NCBI GenBank assembly: GCA_900315745.1
Contig: ONAG01000024.1
Coordinates: 1-48,901 of the forward strand
Reading direction: 5' to 3'
DNA from: an uncultured Prevotellaceae bacterium
Lineage (GTDB): Bacteria > Bacteroidota > Bacteroidia > Bacteroidales > Bacteroidaceae
Length of the DNA: 48,901 bases
This document shows positions 32,794 through 42,146 of this stretch, one piece after another. Position 1 is the stretch's first letter, and every line of letters starts with the position of its first letter. Under the pieces are notes generated by a model. The model did no database searches. It worked only from the letters and a program-made list of their open reading frames with translations, and was not told where the DNA came from. Made by a program: the position numbers and the translations under genes.

Positions 32794-34701
32794 ATGAAAA
32801 AGTATATGTTTTTCTGTGCGCTTCTCACCGCACTCAACAGCTTCGCAAAGACCGGCGACACATTCAGCGACGGTGGCGTCACCTACCAGGTGATTGCAAC
32901 TTCGGAGGGTGGGGGAGAGGTCGCCGTCCATTCTTTGGATCCGTCCGCCTCTCTCACGGATGCCCTGATACCGTCGGCGGTGTCTGACGGCGGCGTGCTA
33001 TACGACGTGACTTCCGTCTCCCCTGAGGCGTTCAGAGGGTCAGCGTTGAGGACAGTGGTTCTTCCGGAAGGCGTGACCGCCATAGAGAGGGCCGCTTTCC
33101 AAAACTGTTCCCTGCTGACAGAAGTGACTCTTCCTTCCTCCCTGACATCAATAGGTGATTTCGCCTTTGCCGGTTGCGCCAGCCTCACGTCCATCCCGCT
33201 TCCGCAGGATGTGGCATATATCGGAAGGCAGGCTTTCGCCGGTTGCGCCAGCATCACTCAAGTCGCCATTCCTGATGGGATAGAGACCATCGGAGAGGAT
33301 GCTTTTCTGAACTGCTCTGCCCTCATCTCCGTTTCCCTGCCTGACAACATGGCCGGTGTGGGGGAAGGGATGTTCGAGATGTGCGGACAGCTGGAGGACA
33401 TCTCTCTTCCGGAAGGCGTCCAATACATCGACAGCCACGCTTTCAGCGGTTGCGGGGCCTTGGCCTCCATCACCTTGCCTGAGACACTGGCCGGGGTAGG
33501 GGAGGCCGCGTTTGCCGGCTGCAAGGAACTGGCTTCCGTCACCGTCCCGCAGAATGTCACGGGCCTGCCCGACGGGGCTTTCGCATACTGCTCCAGGCTC
33601 AAGTCCGTCACGCTGCCCAATTCCGTGACGGCCATCGGCAGCGGTGTGTTCAGATACGACCAGGCATTGACGCATGTCACGCTGCCTTCGTGGCTGGAGA
33701 CCATCGGGACGGGTGACCTGGGCGGCGTTTTCGAGAGATGTGACGCCATGACGGAGCTGACCATCCCGGCGTCTGTCAGGAAGATAGGAAAGATGGATTC
33801 CTTCGCCTTTGGTTTGAACAGCATCTATGTCATGGGTGATGTCATTCCCGATGGCCTGCAGGAGATGGGAAGCAGGAATCGCATGGGTGAGGACATCACC
33901 ATCTATGTCAAACGCTCCGTTTACAATGAGAAGTATCCCTCTGGTGAATGGAACGGCTTCAGGGTGGACTACCGCATCCCCATAAAGATGGTCAACGCCA
34001 AGGGAAATGCGGTCAAGTACAAGACCCTCTGCAGGGACTTCGACGTGGACCTGCGGCATAGTGGGGACGACCTTTCCGACGGCACGAAAAGGCTTTCCGC
34101 CTATGTGGTGGATGATGCCGACGGTGAGCTGGGCATGGTGTTCATGGACGAGATCCTCTACATCCCGTCAAGGCTCATGGCCAACGTCGACGGGTATGCC
34201 GGCGAGGATCGGTACGTCGGCGTGGTGGTCAGGGGCACGCCCGGTAGCACCTACTATTACGAGATAGGAGAGAACGACTACTCCCAGGGAGCGGAGGGGC
34301 AATGGCTGCTCGCGGATGCACAGGCGGTTTCGATGACAGCTCATGCCGGCTCGAATATGATGAGGGGGATTTCCGATTCCGCATACATACTGCCTGCGGA
34401 GGTGGATTCTGAGACTGGCGTGGCCGTGACCAACTATGGTCTCAACAACAACGCCTTCCGCAAGCTGTCCGGACCGGGATGGATGGGGTACAACAGGTCG
34501 TACCTTCCCCTGCCTGAGAAGATGGCCGGCACCAATTTCTCCATGACCTTCACGGATGTGGATGGGACGACCGACACCATCGGCTATGAGGTGTTCATCA
34601 ACGACTGCGACGGTGATGACTTCTATGACCTGTCCGGCAGAAGGACTGTGCCGACAGCAAAAGGCGTGATTGTCCAAAAAGGCAGGAAGGTACTGAAATA
34701 A
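32794..34701 (+). CDS. BspA-like leucine-rich-repeat surface protein, copy 1
   Basis: A 635-residue exported protein (signal peptide KKYMFFCALLTALNSFAK). From residue ~40 to ~340 it carries about a dozen LRR_5 (BspA-type) repeats of about 23 residues, seen as repeated ...AFAGCASLTSIPLPQDVAYI / AFSGCGALASITLPETLAGV patterns, known to act in adhesion. The C-terminal ~250 residues are shared with the next gene (KTLCRDFDVDLRH...GELGMVFMDEILYIPSRL) and end YDLSGRRTVPTAKGVIVQ, a typical Prevotella outer-surface tail. The ATG at 32794 gives the signal peptide; the frame is open to 32644. Confidence 0.88.
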   Translation: MKKYMFFCALLTALNSFAKTGDTFSDGGVTYQVIATSEGGGEVAVHSLDPSASLTDALIPSAVSDGGVLYDVTSVSPEAFRGSALRTVVLPEGVTAIERAAFQNCSLLTEVTLPSSLTSIGDFAFAGCASLTSIPLPQDVAYIGRQAFAGCASITQVAIPDGIETIGEDAFLNCSALISVSLPDNMAGVGEGMFEMCGQLEDISLPEGVQYIDSHAFSGCGALASITLPETLAGVGEAAFAGCKELASVTVPQNVTGLPDGAFAYCSRLKSVTLPNSVTAIGSGVFRYDQALTHVTLPSWLETIGTGDLGGVFERCDAMTELTIPASVRKIGKMDSFAFGLNSIYVMGDVIPDGLQEMGSRNRMGEDITIYVKRSVYNEKYPSGEWNGFRVDYRIPIKMVNAKGNAVKYKTLCRDFDVDLRHSGDDLSDGTKRLSAYVVDDADGELGMVFMDEILYIPSRLMANVDGYAGEDRYVGVVVRGTPGSTYYYEIGENDYSQGAEGQWLLADAQAVSMTAHAGSNMMRGISDSAYILPAEVDSETGVAVTNYGLNNNAFRKLSGPGWMGYNRSYLPLPEKMAGTNFSMTFTDVDGTTDTIGYEVFINDCDGDDFYDLSGRRTVPTAKGVIVQKGRKVLK

Positions 34702-34962
34702 GCAGGAAACACAATATCCTGTCCCCTTTCAAGCCGCCGGTCATCCTGACTGGTCGGCAAAAGTCCTGGGAACCAACCAGGGCACATACAATCCGCTTGG
34801 GGCCGATGGATGCCTGTCGCTTTCCCCGCACAGGAGCAAGACGATGGCGGCGCCCCTCAAGCATCATGTTCAACATCTCGATGTTGCATGACTTTTCTTT
34901 AAGATGGCTTCGGCCATGAGCCCTTTAATTCGTTAGCGGACCAAACCAAAAATTCAAACAAC

Positions 34963-37380
34963 ATGAGACATCTTCGACTAATCATGGGCTCTATTGCCTT
35001 CTTGTTCGGCATGGCAATGCATGCCTCGGTGGGCAGCTCGTTCACCATCGGCAAACTGACTTATACGGTCCTGACGGAGGACCCGGACACTTCCACCGGA
35101 ACGGTGTCCGTTAAGGCGGCCGGCACTGACATATCCGGGGCGGTGGTGATACCCGAGACCGTCAGCAACGGCGGCATAACCTATACCGTGACGGCCTTCG
35201 CTTCGAGGGCTTTCCGCACCTGTGAGGAAATCACCTCCGTCTTTGTTCCCAGCACTTTGACAAACTGGGACACTGACCGTATCTTCAGTACTTGCACGAA
35301 ACTCGTGGACGTAAACATCCCCGAGGGGGTGACCGTCATGCAGATGTCCACTTTCAACACTTGTCCGAGCCTGGGGCATATCACCTTGCCTGAGTCATTG
35401 GGCAACCTAAGTGGTGCGATGTTCTATTCGGCACATGTCAAGAGGCTGACCATCAAGAACCGCAACACGACGTTCAACGGCTCGAACGGCTACGGTGACG
35501 CTTTCGATGTCTATTCTTGTGTCGATACTTTGGAGTTCAATCCCGCTTACAATCTCTATGAGAGGTGGCACTACGGCAAGCGTGGTACCCGTGGCGTGCG
35601 CATCAAGTGCTTCGACTATCCGGAGGACAATCCTTTCTTCAAGGTGGTGGATGGAAACCATGTCTACAACAAGGATATGACCATCCTCTACCAGTGTGGT
35701 GGCATACATGAGGAATATGTGGCCCCCGCATCTCTTGAATTGGTGTATGAGGATGCTTTCAAGAACGACTCTGCTCTTGTGAGGGTGGACCTCTCCAATA
35801 GTAAGGTAAGCGTCATTGACGAAGGTGGCTTTTCCATGTGTCCCAACCTCACCACGATGATCTGGAGCGACTGCATAGAGAGCTTGGGCTACTGTGCTTT
35901 CAGCAGGTCGCCGAACCTCGATTTCACCATACCTTCCACGTTGAGGATTCTTGGTGAGAGCGCCTTTGCGCAGAACAAGGTCATCCGGCATTTGCTCGTG
36001 CCCAATTTCATCGAGGAGTGGTCGACTTTTGAGAAGAACAACCCCACCAAGGACGGTATTCCCTACGAGAGCCAACAGTTCTCCAGCGGCGTGTACGAAG
36101 ACGTGCGTTGGGAGGCGGGTATCTCCAAGATTACTGAGGGTCAGGTGCAGTCGAATAAGAGTCTGCGCACGCTCTACATTCCAAACAGCGTGAAGACGAT
36201 CCAGGCAGGGGCGTTTGGCTACTGTGATAAGCTGACGCATGTCACGCTGCCGTCATTCTTGGACTCCATCTTTGAGACGGCAAAATGTAAGTTCGCCACA
36301 CCCCAGTATGGTGTCATCGAGAAAGACCCGAAGATAACGGAGTTCACCATTCCGGCCTATGTCCGCTTCGTGAGGAGGATACAACCGAAATCAACCGACA
36401 ACAACCTGCGCTCCATCTTCGTGATGGGTGACACCATACCGCTTTGGCATGAGAAGACCATTTACCAGGAGTCTGTCAACGGCAAGGGTGAGCCGATCAC
36501 CATCTATGTGAAGAAGTCGGTGTTTGACGCTCACTATCCTACGGGAAAGTGGAGCCAGACCTGGACTTACCCTTACGGTATTGTGGACAAGACATCCACC
36601 GTGGAGTTCGATGTGTCTTACGAGGTGCCGGTGACGATGGCCAACGCCCAGGGCGAGGGCATCATGTACAAGACGCTGTGCCGTGACTTCGACGTGGACC
36701 TGCGGTATACCAACGACAACCTGCCTGAGGGTGTGGAACCGCTCCGTGCCTATCTGGTGGACGATGTGGACGGCGAGCTGCGCATGGTGTTCCTCAATGA
36801 GATCAAGTACATCCCCTCACGTCTGAAAGCCAATGTGGAAGGCTATGAGGACGTGGACGAGTACGTGGGCGTGGTGCTGAAGGGCACTCCCGGCTACACC
36901 TACCACTACCGCATCGGTGAGAATGACTACACGCAGGGGGCTTCCGGCCAGTGGCTGATGGAACAGGCCATGGCGGCTTCCGGCTCGACCGAGACCAACA
37001 ACCTGATGTCGGGCTGGGCGCATGACGACCGCTTCATCCCCACGACAGAGGAGGATGAGGAGACGGGCGGCACCATCGTCAACTATGGCTTGAACCAGAA
37101 CCGCTTCAAGATCTACAGAAGCGAGGGATGGCTGACCTACAACAAGTCGTTCCTGCAGCTTCCCAAGAGTGTGTCCGACGCCATCGAGCACAACGGTGAC
37201 GGCTTCGCCAACCTAACGATGGTGTTCAACAACAGCGACGGGACTACCGACAAGGTGTCTGTAGCTGAGTTCACCCGCAACGCGGAGGATGACATCTTCT
37301 ACAACCCCTACGGACAGCAGGTCAAGGCGGACTCGAAGGGCATCGTCATCAGTGGAGGCAAGAAGTACTTCAACAAATAG
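34963..37380 (+). CDS. BspA-like leucine-rich-repeat surface protein, copy 2
   Basis: An 805-residue exported protein (signal RHLRLIMGSIAFLFGMAMHA). The N-terminal half holds degenerate LRR_5 repeats (e.g. ...AFRTCEEITSVFVPSTL, AFKNDSALVRVDLSNS) with an insertion around residues 160-260. The C-terminal ~260 residues (MYKTLCRDFDVDLRYTNDNL, IGENDYTQGASGQWL) align with copy 1. It ends FYNPYGQQVKADSKGIVISG like other Prevotella surface proteins. A strong terminator follows. Tandem copies suggest duplication with divergence of the repeat domain while the C-terminal region was kept. Confidence 0.88.
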   Translation: MRHLRLIMGSIAFLFGMAMHASVGSSFTIGKLTYTVLTEDPDTSTGTVSVKAAGTDISGAVVIPETVSNGGITYTVTAFASRAFRTCEEITSVFVPSTLTNWDTDRIFSTCTKLVDVNIPEGVTVMQMSTFNTCPSLGHITLPESLGNLSGAMFYSAHVKRLTIKNRNTTFNGSNGYGDAFDVYSCVDTLEFNPAYNLYERWHYGKRGTRGVRIKCFDYPEDNPFFKVVDGNHVYNKDMTILYQCGGIHEEYVAPASLELVYEDAFKNDSALVRVDLSNSKVSVIDEGGFSMCPNLTTMIWSDCIESLGYCAFSRSPNLDFTIPSTLRILGESAFAQNKVIRHLLVPNFIEEWSTFEKNNPTKDGIPYESQQFSSGVYEDVRWEAGISKITEGQVQSNKSLRTLYIPNSVKTIQAGAFGYCDKLTHVTLPSFLDSIFETAKCKFATPQYGVIEKDPKITEFTIPAYVRFVRRIQPKSTDNNLRSIFVMGDTIPLWHEKTIYQESVNGKGEPITIYVKKSVFDAHYPTGKWSQTWTYPYGIVDKTSTVEFDVSYEVPVTMANAQGEGIMYKTLCRDFDVDLRYTNDNLPEGVEPLRAYLVDDVDGELRMVFLNEIKYIPSRLKANVEGYEDVDEYVGVVLKGTPGYTYHYRIGENDYTQGASGQWLMEQAMAASGSTETNNLMSGWAHDDRFIPTTEEDEETGGTIVNYGLNQNRFKIYRSEGWLTYNKSFLQLPKSVSDAIEHNGDGFANLTMVFNNSDGTTDKVSVAEFTRNAEDDIFYNPYGQQVKADSKGIVISGGKKYFNK

Positions 37381-37451
37381 CGCATGGATGCCGAAGTGAA
37401 CGGCAACATCACGGCCATATTTTTCTTAACATATCTTTTTTAACAGTCATG

Positions 37452-37491
37452 GGGTGGGGGAGAGACGAGTTCTCAAATCCCCACCCTTTTT
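37452..37491 (+). terminator. Intrinsic terminator after LRR copy 2
   Basis: GGGTGGGG (37452-37459) pairs with CCCCACCC (37479-37486), followed by TTTTT. It lies 71 bp after the LRR stop and just before leader copy B. Confidence 0.85.
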
Positions 37492-37538
37492 CTATTCCTA
37501 TGAAAAGCAGGCAGTCATTCCACGTCCAACCGTCTGTC

Positions 37539-37746
37539 ATTACTTCGCGAAGATAGTCGGCATCCCGCTCCCGGCATCGGCTTTCACGGCAACTTTTCCT
37601 TCCCTTTCGGCTGCCGCAGGCAGACAAAACTTTCCGCAAACCTTCCGAATGTCTCGCACTCTCTGCCATCTTCGGGGGGCGGCGTAATAACAACGCCCGG
37701 ACGCAGAAGCTGCAAGGCAGCAAAAACGAAAGGGAAATAAAAACAC
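37539..37746 (+). repeat. 205-bp conserved leader element, copy B (upstream of the 37.7 kb operon)
   Basis: Shares with copies A and C the blocks ATTACTTCGCGAAGATAG, the hairpin CTGCC-GCA-GGCAG, CTTTCCGCAAACCTTCCGAATG, TGCCATCTTCGG, GGCGTAATAACAAC and a purine-rich end GAAAGGGAAATAAAAACAC. It ends 5 bp before the start codon at 37752, so the purine-rich end is in the place of a ribosome-binding region. Confidence 0.75.
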
Positions 37747-37751
37747 GGCTT

Positions 37752-38039
37752 ATGAAAGTATATCTTCTTTATGAGGGCGATGCATGGCTCTCCTCTTCCT
37801 CTCTCGTCCTGATGGGCGTCTTCGAGGATGAGATGAAACTCAATGAGGCTGCAGGTGAGCTTATCAGCGAGCGTGCGGCAAGGAACTTCAACAGCGAGGA
37901 CTGGTGTGATGATGACTACGACCTTGAGCAGTTTGTCTATGACGAGACCGTCCATTTTGCTGAGACCCTGCAGACACAATACGGTGAGGTCAAGATAATG
38001 GCCAAGACCGCTACGATGAATGAACTTGGTGAAATCTAA
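37752..38039 (+). CDS. Small acidic protein, hypothetical
   Basis: A 95-residue acidic protein (MKVYLLYEGDAWLSSSSLVL, WCDDDYDLEQFVYDETVHF). No family recognised. It is the first of three rightward genes after leader copy B (37752, 38053, 38638), spaced 13 and 66 bp apart, so they form an operon. Acidic proteins encoded on plasmids sometimes mimic DNA to block restriction or histone-like proteins; this is only a possibility. Confidence 0.6.
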   Translation: MKVYLLYEGDAWLSSSSLVLMGVFEDEMKLNEAAGELISERAARNFNSEDWCDDDYDLEQFVYDETVHFAETLQTQYGEVKIMAKTATMNELGEI

Positions 38040-38052
38040 AAACAAATTGATT

Positions 38053-38571
38053 ATGAAAAGTAATATTAAAAGACTGATGGAATGCGTGAAGTCCGTGGGC
38101 GGCGAGGTCTTCTTCGGGGAGTGCGACCCGACGGCAGCGGGATATACCGTCATTGACAAGCCCTTTGTCAAAGCGGCACCCTATGACAAGGATGAGGAGA
38201 TAAACATCCGGGCTATCATGTGCGAGGGCGATATGCTCTGCCTGATTGGTGAGGATGCGGAAGGAAACATCATCGACTCCCTGGATGTCAACGACATCTA
38301 CGACGAGGGCATAGAGGATATCATCGATACCATCGGAGAGGAGAAGGAATGCCTGTGGCTCCGGGTGGGGGTCACTCTCAAGGGAACAAGGAAGGAGATA
38401 GAAACAATCCTCGCAGACGGGGATAATTCCAGCGAGACCTTGTGGAACCTCCTCCAGGCCGGAAAATTCGAGATAGACGGAGAGACCTACATCCCCTCCT
38501 GCACCATCGAGTACTATAACGATGACAATGGGACGGACTTCGACACCTGTGAAATCAATTTCAATTTCTGA
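38053..38571 (+). CDS. Acidic hypothetical protein
   Basis: A 172-residue, strongly acidic protein from the ATG at 38053 (MKSNIKRLMECVKSVGGEVFF...). It contains DSLDVNDIYDEGIEDIIDTI and ends in an acidic patch DDNGTDFDTCEINFNF. No signal peptide, no membrane helix, no recognised family. Second gene of the operon after leader copy B. It is followed by a hairpin GGGAGCCG/CGGCTCCC (38578-38602) without a T tract. Confidence 0.6.
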   Translation: MKSNIKRLMECVKSVGGEVFFGECDPTAAGYTVIDKPFVKAAPYDKDEEINIRAIMCEGDMLCLIGEDAEGNIIDSLDVNDIYDEGIEDIIDTIGEEKECLWLRVGVTLKGTRKEIETILADGDNSSETLWNLLQAGKFEIDGETYIPSCTIEYYNDDNGTDFDTCEINFNF

Positions 38572-38637
38572 GACACCGGGAGCCGTCACCATGGCGGCTC
38601 CCCAACCCATTGTCTATAACCAACAGCCAATAATGAC

Positions 38638-39042
38638 ATGGAAATGAACAGCGAAGAAATCAAGGGATGGCTCTCCATCCATTCCTCCCTGATGAACGAG
38701 GACAACAGGGCCATCCAGGACTTCATGGACGAGCACAAGGAGAAACTGGGTCACATCAAATGGTACAACAAGGCGCATGTGGTGTTCCAGCTCCTCACAA
38801 AATGTGTCGATGACATGAGCTTGCGCAAGTCCCTCCAGGAATGGTTCGGACAGTTCGACGGCGCACAAATCTGTGAGTGTTGCGGCAAGGTGATGTGGTC
38901 AGGATACTCATGGGGAGGCCGTACCTACTGCAGCATCGATTGTGTACTTGAGGCGGAGAACACGACCCTCACTGAAATGGACAGGGAACTGCACAACGCC
39001 GATGAAGTGGACAGCGAATGCTATTACACGGAATGGTATTGA
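38638..39042 (+). CDS. Small protein with a zinc-ribbon-like Cys motif, hypothetical
   Basis: A 134-residue protein. The helical N-terminal ~75 residues are followed by ICECCGKVMWSGYSWGG and RTYCSIDCVLEAEN, where Cys pairs CECC and CSIDC at a ~20-residue spacing would bind zinc. Acidic C terminus. Third gene of the operon. A perfect 10-bp hairpin AGGGTGTGAC/GTCACACCCT (39051-39074) just after the stop may end the transcript. No family recognised. Confidence 0.6.
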   Translation: MEMNSEEIKGWLSIHSSLMNEDNRAIQDFMDEHKEKLGHIKWYNKAHVVFQLLTKCVDDMSLRKSLQEWFGQFDGAQICECCGKVMWSGYSWGGRTYCSIDCVLEAENTTLTEMDRELHNADEVDSECYYTEWY

Positions 39043-39240
39043 CACTACGGAGGGTGTGACCTCTGTCACACCCTCATAAAACTAAAAAGTAAAACTTGCT
39101 CCTGCTCCTGTATGAAAAAATGATTGGATGGACACCAACAATTTCGTGGGATTTGCCTCCTTTAGGACTGAATTTTTGATGTCTTTTTTGTTCCCTTCAG
39201 AGTTAAGCCATTGAAAACACTTTTTCTGTGTTTTTTTTCG

Positions 39241-39248
39241 TATCTTTG
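39241..39248 (+). promoter_or_regulatory. -7 element of the helicase gene
   Basis: TATCTTTG fits TAnnTTTG and lies 35 bp upstream of the helicase start codon. The -33 region (T-rich, 39215-39235) is poor. Confidence 0.55.
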
Positions 39249-39282
39249 CCGCCTATTTAAGAGTCTCAGGATCATTCTCTGA

Positions 39283-41406
39283 ATGGAACGGATCAACTGC
39301 GTCATTGACCATATCACTTTCCAGAACCCGGACAACGGCTATGCCGTGCTCAAGGCCAGTGTTAAAGGCTACAGGGATCTGCAATGCATCGTCGGCAACT
39401 TCTTCGAGGTGACCGTTGGTGCAACCCTCGTTGTCGAGGGCGAATGGCGCGTGGACAAGCGCTACGGCAGGCAGTTTGCCGCCCAGTCCTGGACCGAGAC
39501 CATGCCGGCCAACATCATCGGCATGGAGAAATACCTGGGCAGCGGGCTGGTCAAGGGTATAGGCCCGAAATTCGCCAAGCTGATCGTCTCCCGCTTCGGG
39601 ATGGAGACGTTCAATGTGATAGAGAATGACATTGAGCGGCTGAATGAGGTGCCTGGCATAGGACCCTCCCGTATCTCCAAGATCAGGGAAAGCTGGGAGA
39701 AACAGAAGGATGTGAAGGATATCATGGTGTTTCTCCAGGGACATGGTGTCAGCTCAACCTATGCCGCCAAGATTTATAAAGCGTATGGCAAGGATTCCAT
39801 TCCGAAGGTAAGTGAGAACCCATACTGCCTGGCTGATGACATATGGGGCATAGGATTTAAAACGGCTGACGGCATCGCCCAGAAAATGGGATATACGCAG
39901 AATGACCCGAGGCGTTGCCGTAGCGGCATCCTCTATACCTTGAGCAAGCTCTCTGATGACGGGCATGTGTATGCCGAGCGGGATCAGCTCGTAAAGACGG
40001 CCAGGGAACTGCTGGCGGCTGACGAGCAGCCCATCAACGAGGCACTTGACGGGATGCTGCAGTCAGAAGACCTGGTGATGGATGAGGAGGCTATCTACCT
40101 TCCTCCTTTCTACTATGCGGAAAATGGAGCCGCCAACAAGCTCAAGAGGCTGATGGGAACCACGACAGGCACCCTTTTCAAAGAGGATGTCGATATTGAG
40201 AAAATAGTCAGGAAAACACATATACATTATGATGAGGTCCAGGTAGCCGCCATACGCCAGGCTGCCCAGTCCAAGGTGATGGTGCTGACCGGAGGCCCGG
40301 GAACGGGGAAGACGACAACGACACTGGGCATCATCGCCGCCTTGGAATCCATGGGCCTGAGCATACTTCTTGCCGCTCCCACGGGAAGGGCCGCCAAACG
40401 CATGAGCGAGGCGACAGGCAAGGAGGCGAAGACCATCCACCGGCTTCTGGAGTACAACCCCGCCGAGGGATACGGCCGTAACGACGAGAACCCGCTGGAG
40501 GGTGGGGTGCTGATAGTCGATGAGTGCTCCATGATTGACATCATCCTAATGAACTCCCTCCTGAAGGCCGTGCCCCTGAGCATGAGGCTGATCCTTGTCG
40601 GGGACGTGGACCAGCTCCCGAGCGTGGGGGCGGGCAATGTGCTGCGTGACATCATCGATTCTGAAAAAGTTCCTGTCATCCGCCTGACACGTATCTTCAG
40701 ACAGGCGATGACCTCCCGTATCATCACCAATGCGCACAAGATCAACCAGGGTGTCTTCCCCGACATCAGCAACGGCAAGGACACGGACTTCTTCTTCATC
40801 CGGCAGGAGGACTCCACCCTGGCGGCCGCCGAGATCGTCAACATCGTCAAGAACAGGATACCCAAGGCCTATCATGTCAGCATCAATGACATTCAGGTGC
40901 TTGCTCCCATGCAGAGGAGCGTGGTGGGGGCCACCAGCCTGAACGTGGCCATTCAGGAGGCGGTCAACCCGGAGGGCGAGAGCCTGAGCCGTGGCGGTTT
41001 CAAATACCGCAAGGGCGACCGGGTGATGCAGATACGCAACAATTACGACAAGGATACCTACAACGGTGACATAGGCATCATCCGGCAGGTCAACACCGAG
41101 GACCGTTCCCTCACCGTCCTTTTTGACGGCAGGTCCGTGGAGTACGAGGACACTGACCTTGACGAGCTGACCTTGGCCTACGCAACGACCATCCACAAGT
41201 CACAGGGTTCGGAATACCCCGTGGTGGTCATACCCTTGCTGATGACGCATTTCGTGATGCTCCAGCGCAACCTGATTTATACCGGGATCACCAGAGCGAA
41301 GAAAATCTGCATCATCATCGGCACCACCAAGGCGCTTGCTTATGCCATCCACAACCAGGTGGTGCTGAAACGCAACACCAAGCTCAAGGAACGGCTGCGT
41401 TCTTGA
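39283..41406 (+). CDS. recD2-like: RecD2-like SF1B DNA helicase
   Basis: A 707-residue helicase. The N-terminal part contains helix-hairpin-helix pairs (KGIGPKFAKLIVSRFG, VPGIGPSRISKIRES) as in RecD2, and the helicase core has GGPGTGKTTTTLG (Walker A, ~residue 337), VDECSMIDI (Walker B, ~409), GDVDQLPSVGAGNVL, RLTRIFRQA and the C-terminal TLAYATTIHKSQGSEYPVVVIP. RecD2 helicases unwind DNA 5' to 3' and act in repair and replication. A copy here adds to the clamp, TopB and DUF3127 as replication functions carried by the element. Confidence 0.88.
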   Translation: MERINCVIDHITFQNPDNGYAVLKASVKGYRDLQCIVGNFFEVTVGATLVVEGEWRVDKRYGRQFAAQSWTETMPANIIGMEKYLGSGLVKGIGPKFAKLIVSRFGMETFNVIENDIERLNEVPGIGPSRISKIRESWEKQKDVKDIMVFLQGHGVSSTYAAKIYKAYGKDSIPKVSENPYCLADDIWGIGFKTADGIAQKMGYTQNDPRRCRSGILYTLSKLSDDGHVYAERDQLVKTARELLAADEQPINEALDGMLQSEDLVMDEEAIYLPPFYYAENGAANKLKRLMGTTTGTLFKEDVDIEKIVRKTHIHYDEVQVAAIRQAAQSKVMVLTGGPGTGKTTTTLGIIAALESMGLSILLAAPTGRAAKRMSEATGKEAKTIHRLLEYNPAEGYGRNDENPLEGGVLIVDECSMIDIILMNSLLKAVPLSMRLILVGDVDQLPSVGAGNVLRDIIDSEKVPVIRLTRIFRQAMTSRIITNAHKINQGVFPDISNGKDTDFFFIRQEDSTLAAAEIVNIVKNRIPKAYHVSINDIQVLAPMQRSVVGATSLNVAIQEAVNPEGESLSRGGFKYRKGDRVMQIRNNYDKDTYNGDIGIIRQVNTEDRSLTVLFDGRSVEYEDTDLDELTLAYATTIHKSQGSEYPVVVIPLLMTHFVMLQRNLIYTGITRAKKICIIIGTTKALAYAIHNQVVLKRNTKLKERLRS

Positions 41407-41466
41407 TGGGATTTACTTTGTTGAGGAAAATCCCAAACAGCTACACTTTTATTTCTGAAAAATGAC

Positions 41467-41474
41467 TATCTTTG
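41467..41474 (+). promoter_or_regulatory. -7 element before the Nudix gene
   Basis: TATCTTTG 78 bp upstream of the start at 41552. No clear -33. Confidence 0.5.
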
Positions 41475-41551
41475 CTCCTTGGAACGACAATCTTTGAGGA
41501 ATGTTCAGTCATGAACATAGAACGGTTTGCCGGAACAACAAAATAGTATAT

Positions 41552-42094
41552 ATGGAAGACAAGAAATGGACCATCCTGAAGTCTGAATATCTCATCCGGC
41601 GTCCTTGGCTGACGGCACGTCGGGACCATGTGCGGTTTCCCGACGGACGTGAGAATCCGGAGTACTATGTGCTCGAGTATCCCGACTGGGTGAATGTCAT
41701 CGCCATCACCAAAGACGGGCATTTCGTTATGGAGAGGCAGTACCGCCACGCTTTGGGCAGGACAAGCTATGAGCTGCCCTGCGGCGTGATGGAACAAGGT
41801 GAGGAACCATTGGAGGCCATCAAGCGGGAACTGCTCGAGGAGACAGGATATGGTGGCGGGGAATGGCGGCATCTGATGGACATATCGGCCAACTCAAGCA
41901 CCATGAACAATATGACCCACTGCTTCCTGGCCACGGGCGTGGAGAAAATCTCCGAACCGCATCTTGATGACACGGAAGAACTCGAGGTGTATCTGCTTTC
42001 CCGGGAAAAGGTTTGGGAACTGCTGAAGACCAACCAGTTCGTGCAGGCACTGATGGTCGCCCCGCTCTGGAAGTTTTTCTCAAATGAGAAATGA
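41552..42094 (+). CDS. Nudix hydrolase (ADP-ribose pyrophosphatase-like)
   Basis: A 180-residue protein with a canonical Nudix box GVMEQGEEPLEAIKRELLEE followed by TGY (residues ~78-100), the metal-binding helix for hydrolysis of nucleoside diphosphates linked to other groups. Flanking segments EYPDWVNVIAITKDGHFVMERQYRH and TGVEKISEPHLDDTEELEVY are typical of NUDT5/ADP-ribose-type members. The true substrate is not visible. The downstream reductase gene starts shortly after the stop. Confidence 0.88.
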   Translation: MEDKKWTILKSEYLIRRPWLTARRDHVRFPDGRENPEYYVLEYPDWVNVIAITKDGHFVMERQYRHALGRTSYELPCGVMEQGEEPLEAIKRELLEETGYGGGEWRHLMDISANSSTMNNMTHCFLATGVEKISEPHLDDTEELEVYLLSREKVWELLKTNQFVQALMVAPLWKFFSNEK

Positions 42095-42146
42095 GGCCTA
42101 TCCATCAAAGAAAAGGAATATTCATGCAATCTGGAAAAAAACTGAT

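Noticed and set aside
37584-38171. Minus-strand ORFs across the leader copies with segments like GRFAESFVCLRQP
   Set aside because: They occur antisense to the three leader copies with differing frames and ends, so they are by-products of a conserved non-coding block.
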